Source: Epichloe hybrida
Lineage: Eukaryota; Ascomycota; Sordariomycetes; Hypocreales; Clavicipitaceae
Assembly: GCA_019022495.1 (NCBI GenBank)
Contig: JAFEKR010000003.1
Location: 992,001-1,056,000 of the forward strand
Reading direction: 5' to 3'
DNA length: 64,000 bases
A program made the position numbers and the translations under genes. Positions 21,721 to 33,300 of this stretch are shown one piece after another. The notes beneath the pieces were generated by a model, which was not told the DNA's origin, made no database searches, and saw only the letters and a list, made by a program, of their open reading frames with translations. Every line of letters begins with the position of its first letter. The stretch's first letter is position 1.

Positions 21721-22514
21721 AACTCGGCTTGTGGGGGATCTGAATTGCGCAGCAACTCCGTGAGTGCAAGCTGTTCTGACACGTGCCACATGCAAGTCGA
21801 CGGATGAACTAGTTGAGATGTGGGAGATCAATACTAATTCATATCATCTGCAGACCTGACGCGGTCGGTACATCTCGTCTCTGGAGATATGGGGGTTTGC
21901 CTATCATCACACCATTATGTAGAAATAGTGTCCAATCTTTCAAACGGGGTGAACCAGATCGCTTCGTTTGATGACGACGAGGTTGCGGGGCACCCGAGGC
22001 AGAAAAAAAGTTGAACAGATAGTAAATACTACGTTTTGATGCCATTGGGCTGGTTGGGATCTAGTCTCGAACAGTCCAACAGCGACAGGTAACCAGGTTG
22101 CATGTCGTGCAAATGTCAGTTTATTTTTGAAAAGAATGGGTTCCGAGGGTCAAGTTGTATCTAGCAAACAAGTAATTTAACTTTTGCAGAAGAACAGAAA
22201 CATTTAAAAAAAGGAAAAAGAACTCTTCGTCACATATTGGAAGTTTGGCCAGAGCAGTTGAAACATACTGCCTAGTATACTCAACTACTTCTGCGTTACT
22301 CCGCACACAAAACGCTATGGAATCGTTCAAGACGTCTTTACATCTACAGATAGAGGAGGATTATTGACTATCATTATGTTGTCTTCCTTCAGAGCCAGGG
22401 CAGGATTTCTGCAATATGTCGCCGAAGACTGGATAGTTGCTTTTGCGGGAAGCCTTTGCGGAGCATTAATGCTAGCCAACCCAAGTAGGAAGCTTAGTTC
22501 AGGCACAGCCGGAG
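21721..22514. other. Intergenic region of normal composition, no gene supported
   Basis: About 800 bp between the tandem duplication and the 3' end of the large minus-strand locus. Short open frames on either strand (for example 21,839-22,045 and 22,121-22,330, minus) have no recognisable domain or splice structure. It probably holds the 3' untranslated region of the large locus. Confidence 0.5.
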
Positions 22515-24287
22515 CTATGACCCATCTTTCTCAGCCCTGGGAAGTAGACGAATGCGCAGGATATACCGGTTCCGGATCTGGTCGTGAATCGTTGTTGGAA
22601 TCACATTGAAGCGCACATTTGTCAACATGTGCGCGCCGGGCCCAGTGTAGTTCGACATCAAGAAGTATGTGGCCTCATCCGACGAACCAAGGACAATATC
22701 GACAGTCACTTCCATCGATAAATACTGGTTGATCTCGCTTTGCTTCAAGACAATGGAGAAGATGAGGTCCTGGGGTAAATTCGGCTCCTCCAATCTGACT
22801 TGACTATGATTTCCGATCAAGTTGCTACTGAGACGCATCAGAAGTCTGGGTGCTGATGCTGGCTCAGATTCCGGTGATTGGCCTTTGCTGGGACGGGCTC
22901 CAACTTCACCTCGTTGAAGGCTGGCCGGAATATTGTCTGGGTCACTAACAATTAGGCCTTGATGAAGTGGCATGGCTCGAACATTAGGCGCCAGGCAATT
23001 TGAGAACGCATCCAGTGGAGGCACGTAGTCCGCAGGTCTCGTGAAAGTACCCTCTTTTTGGCCTCCATTGTCCTTGTCATCATTGTCATCCGAATCATCT
23101 TCTGTAGGCGCTGTAGAGACTTCCGCGCCAGGGGCAGAGAGCTTCTTGACCCCCACTGCTTGTAGCATGTTGATCGTTCTTAGCTCTGGGCTTCCACTTC
23201 CCATGTCAGGAGGAGCCAAGCCAGCGACAGCTTGTGCAGCCCTGGAAGACTCGGCCATATTGATGGTCAAGTTATAGATAGGATCGTTGAGTTGCATAGA
23301 AAACAGTGCCGATGTTGAAGCGTCATCCTTAAAGTAAGGCATGCCAGTGCCCTCTTGCTTTCATATCATTTCTTGCAGGATTTTGAGTTGAACATCTGCA
23401 AAGGCGGGCAGACGTAGTATGCGCAAGTCGGTGAGATTTTGGTGGGGTTGGGAGCCCTATATGATTATGTTGTCTGATGAGTTCTCCCCAGTCGGAGCAT
23501 ATATTATTTGTTTCAGGGCCTTATGTCTGTCCTTATCGTTTTCTCGAGTCTTCTGGTCAACAGTGTATTGTCGTCTGATATCGACCTTGATTTCGGTAGT
23601 TTCAAGACCCCGAGCTACAGCAAACCGCTGTTGGTGTGCCGGCTGCGTCAAAACGAGAGATGAAAACTGTGCAGAGCCAGGCACACGGTCCATGAATGCC
23701 ATCATGACCCCATCTGTAACTATTTCGTAGCGCAAAAGAGGTGCACCTGCAGGAGGATCCTGGCCAGCGGCTTTGAGGGCCGTATCGTTGGATATGACTT
23801 CAACGCGAAGATCTGGGAACATGGCCACCAAGTCTGAGCGAAGGTAGAACCCGTAAGCAGGTATTTGGACACGATGGTCCATTCCATCAGGTGTGCGATT
23901 GATGTAATTATTGAGTGCTACCTTGATAGCGACGCGGTCCTCGTCAGTACCGAAATGGTTGCCGAGGGATAAAGCTCCATCGATGAGAGCATCTACCCAG
24001 TTCTTGTCAATATGGAAGACGCGTAAGTTCTCTGGCTGCAGGTAAGTGTTATCAGGCAGAAGACAGTGTGCTGGTACACCCGCAAGGAACATACCATTAA
24101 CCAGCCACGAGAGGACAGTCATCCAGTCTGAGGATTTCGGATCATTTATCTCATCGTATGGATCACCCGATTTGCTCGAAGCCAGTCTGCGAACAGAGTT
24201 CAGCGCGGCAGCTGGGTACTTGGCCTCGAAGACAGGCGAAGAAGATGAGAGCGTCGGTCGATCGCGACGTCGGAGTCTTTTGTGATA
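22515..24287 (-). pseudogene. C-terminal half of a large bacterial-type protein, two nonsense codons
   Basis: From just after a TGA at about 24,288 down to the stop at 22,515 the minus strand holds one frame of about 590 codons with only two internal stops: TAG at 23,459-23,457 and TGA at 23,363-23,361. The 31 codons between them look coding (L-R-I-L-R-L-P-A-F-A). No usable GT donor precedes the TAG, so splicing does not explain it; a weak 60-nt intron from a GTCTGC donor could remove the TGA. Each stop is one C-to-T change from CAG or CGA. Conserved-looking blocks are G-V-P-A-H-C-L-L-P-D, N-W-V-D-A-L-I-D-G-A-L-S-L-G and Y-G-F-Y-L-R-S-D-L-V. These match my memory of a large uncharacterised, mainly bacterial family; biochemical role unknown. 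An acidic Asp-rich linker lies near 23,080-23,100. It continues the gene at 24,530-26,299. Confidence 0.7.
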
Positions 24288-24529
24288 TCATCGCTTTTTG
24301 GCTCCTCCATGTGTACATGTAAATACGGGTCTGCCAGGTTGTCCCTGTTGAGAATATTCACAGCCTCACATCGTAGCCTCAGGCATCAACATCGTCATCT
24401 TCTTCGTTTGATGATGCATCTTCTTGTATCGCGTTTGTTATCGCAATTCATTGCAGGCTTCACTTAAAGATCTTAGTTCATTGCTGATAGATTTGAAGCC
24501 ATAATGGCTTCTCTTTTGCCGCTGTTGAA
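24288..24529 (-). other. Unreadable linker between the two halves of the large gene
   Basis: All three minus-strand frames contain stops here. The +1 frame relative to the upstream half carries an acidic coding-like stretch (E-D-A-S-S-N-E-E-D-D-D-V-D) but has seven TGA codons between about 24,580 and 24,340 and no TAA or TAG. A different frame looks coding from about 24,365 to 24,270 (D-N-L-A-D-P-Y-L-H-V-H-M). A GTAATT donor at about 24,533 with nearby AG acceptors could start an intron, but no choice I tried gives an open junction. Either several introns or frameshift decay are present. Confidence 0.5.
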
Positions 24530-26299
24530 TTACCAGTCATCTTCTCTTTTCATCGCTCTTTGCCACCAAATCACTCCACAGTCCCCGACCAGGCGTTGCC
24601 TCAGGCTCTTGAGGCTCAAGCGGCTCTGAACCGCGTTTGTGAAGATGGACATCAGCAAGACCTTGACCATGGAGGAAATATCGCCAAGAAGGTCATTGCG
24701 AGTGCGAAATGCCGTGTCTCTGACCCCCTTGACAGCACTGATCTTGACTTGTTTTGCTGCGGTTGCGTGTACCTCAGTTCTTACACGTCCCAGCGCAGCT
24801 ACGAACGCTTGGTCGCCGAGAGCCATGGTACGGCCAACCTGCCAGGCGACAGAGTATGTCACGTCCATGATGCCGATCTGTTTGTCGAGGATTTGCAAAT
24901 CCAGGCCCGAGGTTGAGCACTTGGTCAGATGTTCCAATGCGGGCACGTATGTGGGCGTGAATGGGCCTCGATATAGTGCTACAGTTGCCTCGCCTGTTTG
25001 AGTTCGATATTTCACCAAGGTGTACCCATCATTCAGACGACGTCCAACAAGTTGCTGGATCTTGTCATCAGACGTCTTCAAGGGCGTGATGATTTCGTCC
25101 GGAGCTCGCAAAACATTGAGAGTGCGACCCAGACTTTCGAAAGCGTCTGGAGCATTGAGTGAATTTGGTGGGAGCACCGTGTAGTTCCAGCTATGCAAGG
25201 AACAGAGAGCCACATATCGGTGGTTTTGGCCCGGGTAGTTCATCGCCTCAACGCCCTCAATCGAGACTAGATGTGCGCACATGGTGGTTGGAATGACGTT
25301 GTCAAGCGGCCCAGATCTGTTGCCCACGACGATGCTGAAGACAGCTGTGTCTTCAGCACCAGCAAGAGCCATTCCAGAACCATTGATCTTGCGGACGTGG
25401 GAAAGGTATTTGTACTGCGATGTATCTGGCCCACTGCCCTTGACTCGATCGCCTTTATCGTCAAAGGTAGAGAAGAGACTAGTGAACAACTCTGGCTGTA
25501 CGAAGATGAAGTCTCCACGGCTATCTTTCATGGAAGATGGTCCAAGTGTGTCCACGACGGGCGTTGTCACATCAAAGCTCAACTTCCATAAATCAGCGAT
25601 GCTCATGTTGACTGCCATCGTGGACGATTGCTTGACTGGTTTGATAACGCCATCACTGGTATGGCGAAAGATGCTGCTTGAACCGTCCAGGTCCTCTGGC
25701 GGCAATCGCAGCTCGTCTTGGGCAAATGCGAACATGACAAGCCAGGGCACACGGTTGCGTGGTATATTGTTGGCTTTAGCTCCCGTGTCGGTGGCGCCCA
25801 ACGCCAGCCTCTTCATCTGCGCTTTGAGCTGCTTGTTCGTTCCACCTCTCGGGCTTCCCAGTCGCTCCCATGGAAGATGTGGATCTGTCAAGACAACATG
25901 AGGCAAGATTCTGTGATCATCGCTGTAGCCTGCTGGAGGATACGTAGAGTGAACGCTTCCGTCCGGCAGGGAGAACTGTGGAGCATCGATATAGAAGGCT
26001 TGATCTGCCTCCAACGCCAGCGTTTCACCATTCGACTCAATGCTTTGCTTCACGGAGATGACGTGCTTGGGTCCTGCTTCGATTCCAGGAGCCCAGAATG
26101 AATTGAGCTTTTGCTCGCCTGGAGGCAATGGATCAATCTCCTCCTCGACGACCTGGCCATCTGCGAATACGGTCACAGGCTGGATACTGCTGCGGAGGGC
26201 ATCAATCCGATTGGCAGCGACAACACGGCGAGAGTGCCGTATCGTCAGATGTCGAGGAGAGTCGATGCGGGTACTCTTCCCTCCAGGATAGGTTCCCAT
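24530..26299 (-). CDS. N-terminal half of a large bacterial-type protein (589 codons, open)
   Basis: The ATG at 26,299 opens 589 codons without a stop or intron. The protein has no signal peptide or membrane span. Blocks that look conserved, in order: F-S-L-P-D-G-S-V-H-S-T-Y-P-P (109-122), L-P-H-V-V-L-T-D-P-H-L-P-W-E-R (132-146), V-P-W-L-V-M-F-A-F-A-Q-D-E-L (184-197), F-S-I-V-V-G-N-R (321-328), H-L-V-S-I-E-G-V-E (343-351), L-H-S-W-N-Y-T (368-374), A-L-Y-R-G-P-F-T-P (441-449) and S-V-A-W-Q-V-G-R-T-M-A-L-G-D-Q-A-F (483-499). They match my memory of large hypothetical bacterial proteins, in the same order; function is unknown to me. The start suits the family because the first block lies ~110 residues in. 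The frame ends in a TAA that probably marks decay or an intron, since family-like blocks resume at 24,287. A disabled gene is likelier than a real 589-aa product. Confidence 0.72.
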   Translation of the reverse strand: MGTYPGGKSTRIDSPRHLTIRHSRRVVAANRIDALRSSIQPVTVFADGQVVEEEIDPLPPGEQKLNSFWAPGIEAGPKHVISVKQSIESNGETLALEADQAFYIDAPQFSLPDGSVHSTYPPAGYSDDHRILPHVVLTDPHLPWERLGSPRGGTNKQLKAQMKRLALGATDTGAKANNIPRNRVPWLVMFAFAQDELRLPPEDLDGSSSIFRHTSDGVIKPVKQSSTMAVNMSIADLWKLSFDVTTPVVDTLGPSSMKDSRGDFIFVQPELFTSLFSTFDDKGDRVKGSGPDTSQYKYLSHVRKINGSGMALAGAEDTAVFSIVVGNRSGPLDNVIPTTMCAHLVSIEGVEAMNYPGQNHRYVALCSLHSWNYTVLPPNSLNAPDAFESLGRTLNVLRAPDEIITPLKTSDDKIQQLVGRRLNDGYTLVKYRTQTGEATVALYRGPFTPTYVPALEHLTKCSTSGLDLQILDKQIGIMDVTYSVAWQVGRTMALGDQAFVAALGRVRTEVHATAAKQVKISAVKGVRDTAFRTRNDLLGDISSMVKVLLMSIFTNAVQSRLSLKSLRQRLVGDCGVIWWQRAMKREDDW

Positions 26300-27120
26300 G
26301 ATGTCTTGTTCGGGCTCACTTGTGAGCAGTTTTGTTTATGGACGGGCTTTGGTTGGCGAGAAGCACGGAATGAAGGCGAAAAATAATGTTCCTTCAATCT
26401 TGTCAACAGTACTTGTTGAAGAGGATGATTTTGTTCCTTATCAAGTGTTGGAGAAGAACCCGGGACATGAACTCTGTGCGAGGACTTTGCTAAGCCAGGG
26501 ATCCAGGGGAGGGATGCTAAAGATACACCATGAATGCCATGAAAGAGCGCGATGGAAACGGCCAATGTTGGCTGTTGTTTGTTTACGAGAACATACTTGT
26601 CGCAATAGCCAGTTCATCAGTTGCGGCAACACCGGGTCGGTACACGAATGATACCTCACCCGCTGCAACGTCATCTTTCAAAATGCGAATCCAATGAACG
26701 GGGCGAAGAACGGGGCGTAGGCATTGAGAAGCCCGTCAATGGCATCACAGCCATGTGAACACCAACATGCAGCAAGAGGAGGACTGATGCACGTTGTTGA
26801 GGGGTGGGCGAGTATAGTTTCGCACGTGAAGGGTGTATCTGCATGATCCAAGTATTGAGCAGCATACATATGCATATGTAAGCGTCTCGGGGAGAGCATT
26901 TCTCCCGGATCATCGCCCACGTTGCATTCACAATACCAACAATGTCGTAGCGTGCAGATACGGACCGAGCCGGCATAGAGTGCCGAACGAGATTGAGATA
27001 TGCATCCTAGTCATAATCAAGTAAGGACTAGGACTGGTAGCAGCGGTAGATGATCTGATATGCAATCAAGTCGATTAATTACCCTGCGCAGTGTCAGAAT
27101 TGTATGGTGTGACTGCTTAT
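26300..27120. other. Upstream region of the large locus, no gene supported
   Basis: About 800 bp of normal composition between the ATG at 26,299 and the switch to RIP-type AT-rich DNA at about 27,120. Overlapping short frames occur on both strands without domains or splice sites I can support. It should contain the promoter and 5' leader of the large gene, but I see no decisive TATA box. Confidence 0.5.
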
Positions 27121-27399
27121 ATTACATGTAAAGTACAAGTTACATAGGTATAGGTTATAGGCAGTACTAGCCCTAATATATACTTTACTACTTAATCTAG
27201 CTAAAGTAATTCTAATTAGCTATAAAATCTAATACCCTTTCTTAAGTAAAAGTTATAATAGTACTAGACTTAGTAAATAATTCCTTCCTATTACTCTTAT
27301 TAAAACCCTATAGGAAAAAGAGTAATAGCTTTATAGTAATTTCTAATATAATACTTATAATTACCTTATTTCTTTTACTTCTTTCTTTAAAGGCTAATT

Positions 27400-30300
27400 A
27401 CTTTTATTTACTTCTGTGATAATCTAGGCTTTGCCTATTCCTAGCAATAAAAACTTCCGCACCGCTCTAAAGGTCCGGAATCGCCTCTAAAATACAAACT
27501 ACATTAATATTTAAATTCCTTACCTCTGTTTACCCCCCCCTATAATATTATATTATAATAAAGCTAGTAGTAGGAGTGTAAATATGCTAATAGTAATTAA
27601 CTTAGGAGAAAGGGGGCTAGTATAAAGCTACTACTACCTAAACATAGGAATAGAATAGTTTAATATTTAAAGCAGTAAGAATAACCTTATAATAGACTAG
27701 ATCTAATTTAAATATCTAGATAATATAAAATACTATAATAAAATTATAAGCCTTATCCCTAGTAATAAAGTTACCTAGGTATAGTATATTACTAAAGCTA
27801 TTACTAAATAAGTAGTAAACTATACCTAAGCTAAAGTAAAGGTAATAAACTATAATAATAGTAATATTTATATTACTAAAAAAGCCCTTAAATAAGCCCT
27901 TAAAGAGGCTATTAAAGAAGGAACTAAAGGAAGTAATACTTTAACCTAGGTAAGTATTACTACTAGCCTAGCTCCTAAATAAATAAATAGCTTACCTCCC
28001 TCTCTCTAGATCCCTAGTAAATAGAACTAAGAGGTACTTATTAAAAGAAATACTATCTAGGAATTACTCTAGTCTAAGGGCATAGAAGATATAGTAATAG
28101 TAGTAAATAAAGCTATAGGCTAGGCTATAGTAGTAGTAACTAGAAGACTCCTTAGTAAGGATATAATTATTACCTTTAAAGGAAATATTACCTAATATAA
28201 AGAAAACTAAAAATAGATTACTAAAGTATTTAGGCTAGAGATAGCCTTTTATTATTATATACTTAGTATTATTATTAAAGAATTCCTAACTAAATATACC
28301 TCTCTTAAGAACCTAGTAATAGAAATTAGAAAAGCTAATAAAGTAAATATAGTAAAGGTAATAGTAAGATAACCCTAGGGTAAAGGCACCTAAAGAACTA
28401 CTTTAATACTAGGCCTAGCTAAAGTAAAAAATACTAATAAGATATACTAAAATAATATAGTCTTTAAAGTAAAGCTTTTCTAAACTAAACTATATAATAA
28501 AACCCTATAACCTTAATAATACTATAATTATTTCTAAATAAGCTATATAGCTAAGTTTTATAAGGTAATACTAAGGTATAGTAAGTATAAAGCTAGCTAT
28601 TATAAGGATAAAGAGTCCTCTTACCTTATAAAAAATAAATAAGTAAAGGAGAACTATATCCTATACTCTAGACTATACCTAGCCTAGTTAAGGAACTATT
28701 CTATCCTAAAAGAGAAGTAAAATACTACTAAAGTAAGATATCTTAAATAGCCCTTTTACTTTACTACTTACTCCCTAAGTAAAGGCTTAACTATACCTTA
28801 TAAGAGACTTAGTATAGTAGTAAAACCTATTATTATAGTAAGTAAAAAAAGAGAATACTTTATAAATATAGAATAAAGCGCTAAATAACTAAGATTAGGA
28901 AGTATTAGATAATATATAAAGTAACTTAAAGCTAGAATAAAGCTAGTATAAGATAGTAGTAACTAATAGCCTCCCTAATTAATATAATAATATTATAAGC
29001 CCTTTTCTAGAATATAAATAAGAAGAATAAACTAGTATATATAGCGCTCTATTACTAGACTAATATAGATATAATTATAATCTAAGAATAGGAATATATA
29101 AGAAACCTATAGCCCCTAGCACTAGGCCTTACCTAGTTCTTACTTATATATTATAATAAATATAATATAGTATATATAAATAAGAAATATAAAGTAAGGT
29201 TATAGTTAGCCTAGGGAGGGACTAACTAGTTACTAGTAAAGCTATAAGAAGTTAATATTTACTCCCTTTACTTAGAGGAATATAGTAATAACTAAAATAC
29301 TTTTATTTATATAATTAACCTAGAAGAGCCTTATAACTAAAGTATATTTATAAGTAACTTTAACTAAAAGTACTCTCTCTAGGATAAGCTAGATAGGAAA
29401 ACTAATAAAGTAAATAAACTACTAGAGTTTATAGACTAGTAAAGGCTTAGACTTATTATACCTTAGGGTAAACCTATAAGATAATATAAAGATAATAAAG
29501 ATAGCATTATTAATTTAGTATAGGCTATACTAGATATTAGAGTTTACTATAAAAGTACTAAAGATATCCCTAGATCTAACTATATCCTATAACTAATTAG
29601 TATCTTTAATAAATAGTAAGAAGCTATCCCCTAGGTCCTTAGATATATATAAGAAGCTATAAACTAACTATATATAAAGGTAAAGGCTATGATTAGACTC
29701 TAGCCTAAAAACATACTAAACCTATATAATAAAGAGGGAATAAATAACTATATAATATAGCTTATTATAAGCCTATAATAAATTATAAATAAGGTAGTCC
29801 TAAAGAAGGCCTAGGGACTCCCTAGCCTAGAGGTATAGTAGTTAAGGAAAGCCTAAGATTAGTTAGTAAAGTAAGATAAGCTAAGAGATAATAAAGATAC
29901 TAGAGAACTAATATAAACTAGTAAGCCTATACTAAGGTAAATACGGACTAAGAATATATTATAAGGGAAAAGAAAAGAAATATATAGAGAGATATATTAT
30001 AAAAGGCTAATATATAGGAAAAAGATAAAGGGGTCTAGAGGCTTAAGAGATAAGCCTAACTTTAAAGCTAGGCCCCCCTAGAGCTCCCTAGACTCCCTAA
30101 GCTAGAAAGAAGCGAAAATAACCCTAACCTAGCTACTATATATAATAATAAGGCTAGTGTACTAGTATAAAGATTTTTCCCTAAGCTAATAGTAAACCTC
30201 TTATATATACTAGACCTCTCCTTCCTAGAGCTAGAAAATATACTATTACTAGATAAAGAATAATTTAGGTAAGAGAAAATTAATAATATCCTAGTAAATA

Positions 30301-33300
30301 TAGCGAGCTAGAAGGCACTAGAAGATAATAAACTCCTAGTAAGCCTTATTAAAGCTTATAATAACCTAGCTAAAGATACTATAGTTAGGCTTCTAAATAT
30401 AGTCCTAGAAATAGGATACTTCCTAGCCTGCTTTTAAACTATAAAAGTAGTAGTAATTAGGAAACCTAGTAAAATTACTAAGGAAATAAGGAGAGCTAAT
30501 ATATAAAGACTAATCTTACTACTTAATATAGTAAGAAAGATTATAGAAGTAGTAATAGTAAAGTAACTTATAGCCTTTACTAAGGTAAAGGGACTACTCC
30601 CTAAACTCTAGATAGGTAATAGAATAAATAAATTAATAAAAACTATAATAAAAGTCCTTATTAAATATATTAGGGAGGCTTAGGGAAGGGGTAATATTAC
30701 CTTACTAGTGTAAATAAATATATCTTTAGTATTTAATAAAGTTAGCTACCTATACCTAATATACTTACTTATAAAGATAGAAGTCCTATAATAGCTAATA
30801 GTAATAATATAAAGCTTTCTTATAGATAGAATAAGCTAGCTTAGCTTTAATAAAGGACTCTCTAGACTATTTATAATTAAGGCTAGTACCTTATAAGAAT
30901 TACCTCTTTTCTTAATTCTTTTCTTACTTTACTTAGTAAAGCTCTATATTTACCTCTAGGCTATCCTAGGTATAGTAGCTATAGAATTTATAAATAATAT
31001 AAATATAGTAGCCTTTAGTAAGAATATAGTATAAACCTAGAGAAGACTTAAAGCTATATAAAAGATTTATAAGGAATAGGTAAAGTAAGTAAAAGTTAAG
31101 TTTAACCTAGCTAAAACTAAACTTATATACTTTAGTAAGTCCTATAGACCTCCCTAGGCTAGAGTCTAACTTAGAGTAAAGGAGATAGTGCTTATAGAAT
31201 TATATAAATTCCTAGGAGTATAGGTTAATAGAAAACTTAACTAAAATACCTATAGAAATATCCTTAAGGGTAAGTTAGCCTAGTAATAGCTTATACTCTC
31301 TAAGCTAGTAGTATTAGCCTAGGGATATAGCTTTAGAGATACTAGACTTCTATATATATAGGTAGTCTAGGTTATTCTTACTTATAAAGTAAGTATATAC
31401 TATACCCTTACTAAGAAAGGAGAAAAGCTAAGAGAAGTAGTAAAAAGCTTTATAGTAAATTAATTAGCTTACCTCTAGATTATTATAAGGGCATTTAAGG
31501 CTATACCTATTATATAACTAGAAGTTAAGACTTATATCCCCCCCCTTAACCTCTACCTAAATAAGATAAAGCAAAGATTTAAAGATAGAATTATTAATAG
31601 TAAAATAGTAAGGATAATCTAAGCTATAGCTAACTTAGTTATAATAGTACTATACTATAGAAGAAAACCCTTACCTATTAATAATAAACTAGACATAGAC
31701 CTAGATAAGGAATAAAAAAAATAATAGAAAAACTAGTATAATAAAGAGAGGCTAGCCTAGAGTAAACGCGTTAGAGAACTAACTAAAGACTACTTACCCT
31801 TCTATAACCTAAAGGAAATCTAGGAATTTTATACTAATATAAATAAGTATATCTCTTTAATAATTATTTAATTACATATAGGAAAGATAAGCCTAAATAA
31901 GTTCCTATTCTAAAGAAAGGTTCCTAGGGTAGTTTTACCTTTATATAGCTATAGTTAAGCTATAGAAAACTAATACTATATACTAGTTAATTATAGTAAA
32001 TATAACTATAGGTAACCTTAGTAGTAATAGCCTGCTAACGTATAGGAGGCAAGGCTAGCCCTAAATAAACCTTAAAAAGTAAAATATTTAGCTAAATAGT
32101 TCCTTAGTATAAGATAACTCTAATATTACTTATTAGTATAGGAGCTAGCTATAAGATAGCTTAAAATACTACTAGACCTAGGCTAAATCTATTAATAGAT
32201 AGAAAACCTTCTAATTATAAATCTAGTATAAGGGATAGAATAAATAGTGTAGGCATAGAGGTAAGCTAAGGGAGGGACTAATTTTATAATTTATAATTAT
32301 AATAGAGAACATTTAGGTCTAGAACTATTATTAAATTAATTTTAACTATAAACTCTAGGTATTATAAGTCTTACTAGCCTACTACTACCCTTACTTTAAG
32401 CTAAATTTAAGCTACTATCTTATTCCTTCTCTAGGATAGGAATTACACCTATAGCTACCTAGTTATAATTTTTTATAGGGATAATAGTAAGTAAGAGATA
32501 GTTTATCTTTACTATACGCGCGTTAAGGTATATAAGCTAAAAGATAAGCTTAGTATACTATTCCTTAGAGAAACTAGCCTAGTCTAAGCTTACTACTAAG
32601 GCGCTTTATTTTTTCTTTACCTAATTACTAGTATAAAGCTTCTTAACCTAGTCCTAGAAGCCTTCTAGGGCTTATTAAGGAAAATATTAGAGCTAGAATA
32701 AACTTACTACTAAGCTAGAATAGACTTACTACACCCCTATTAGCTATAGAAGCCTAGGTCTTAATTAACCACTAATACTTATTTTAATTACTAGATAAAT
32801 TTAGCTAAAATAGTAAATTAAATATAAAACTAAGCTAGAGTAAGGGTAATTATTAATTATTACCTAATAGTATTAATAGTTCTAAACCTAATAGTTAAAA
32901 CATATATTAGTAGCTACCCCTATCTAGTAAGTTAGCCTTATTACTAAGCTAAAGTAGGACTAACTTACTAATAATAAGATAGTACTAATACCTAAGGTTC
33001 TAAACTAAATAAGATTTATAGGAAATATATTAAACTTCTCTTAGTTTACTAAGCTAAAGTAAATTAGTAGTAGACTAGGCCTAGAGTAAAAGTAAATATA
33101 ACTTATAAATAAACTCTTCTCTATAACCTATATATATTACTTTTTAGTTATAGACTTCTTTAGGAAGTCCTTATACTTATAAGATTCCTAGGTAAATTAG
33201 AGCTAGATAAGTAGTAATACTAAAGTACTTATAGCTTCTAGTGCTATTATACTAGATTTAGTCTAAATCTATAGTAAATATTAGTAAATAACCTAACCCT

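Noticed and set aside
25281..25901. A 206-codon plus-strand open frame
   Set aside because: It lies wholly antisense to the conserved 589-codon frame and has no recognisable motif; it is a shadow of GC-rich coding DNA.
26298..27024. Several overlapping short frames on both strands upstream of the large gene
   Set aside because: None has a domain, splice sites or a consistent frame; most likely promoter and leader DNA.
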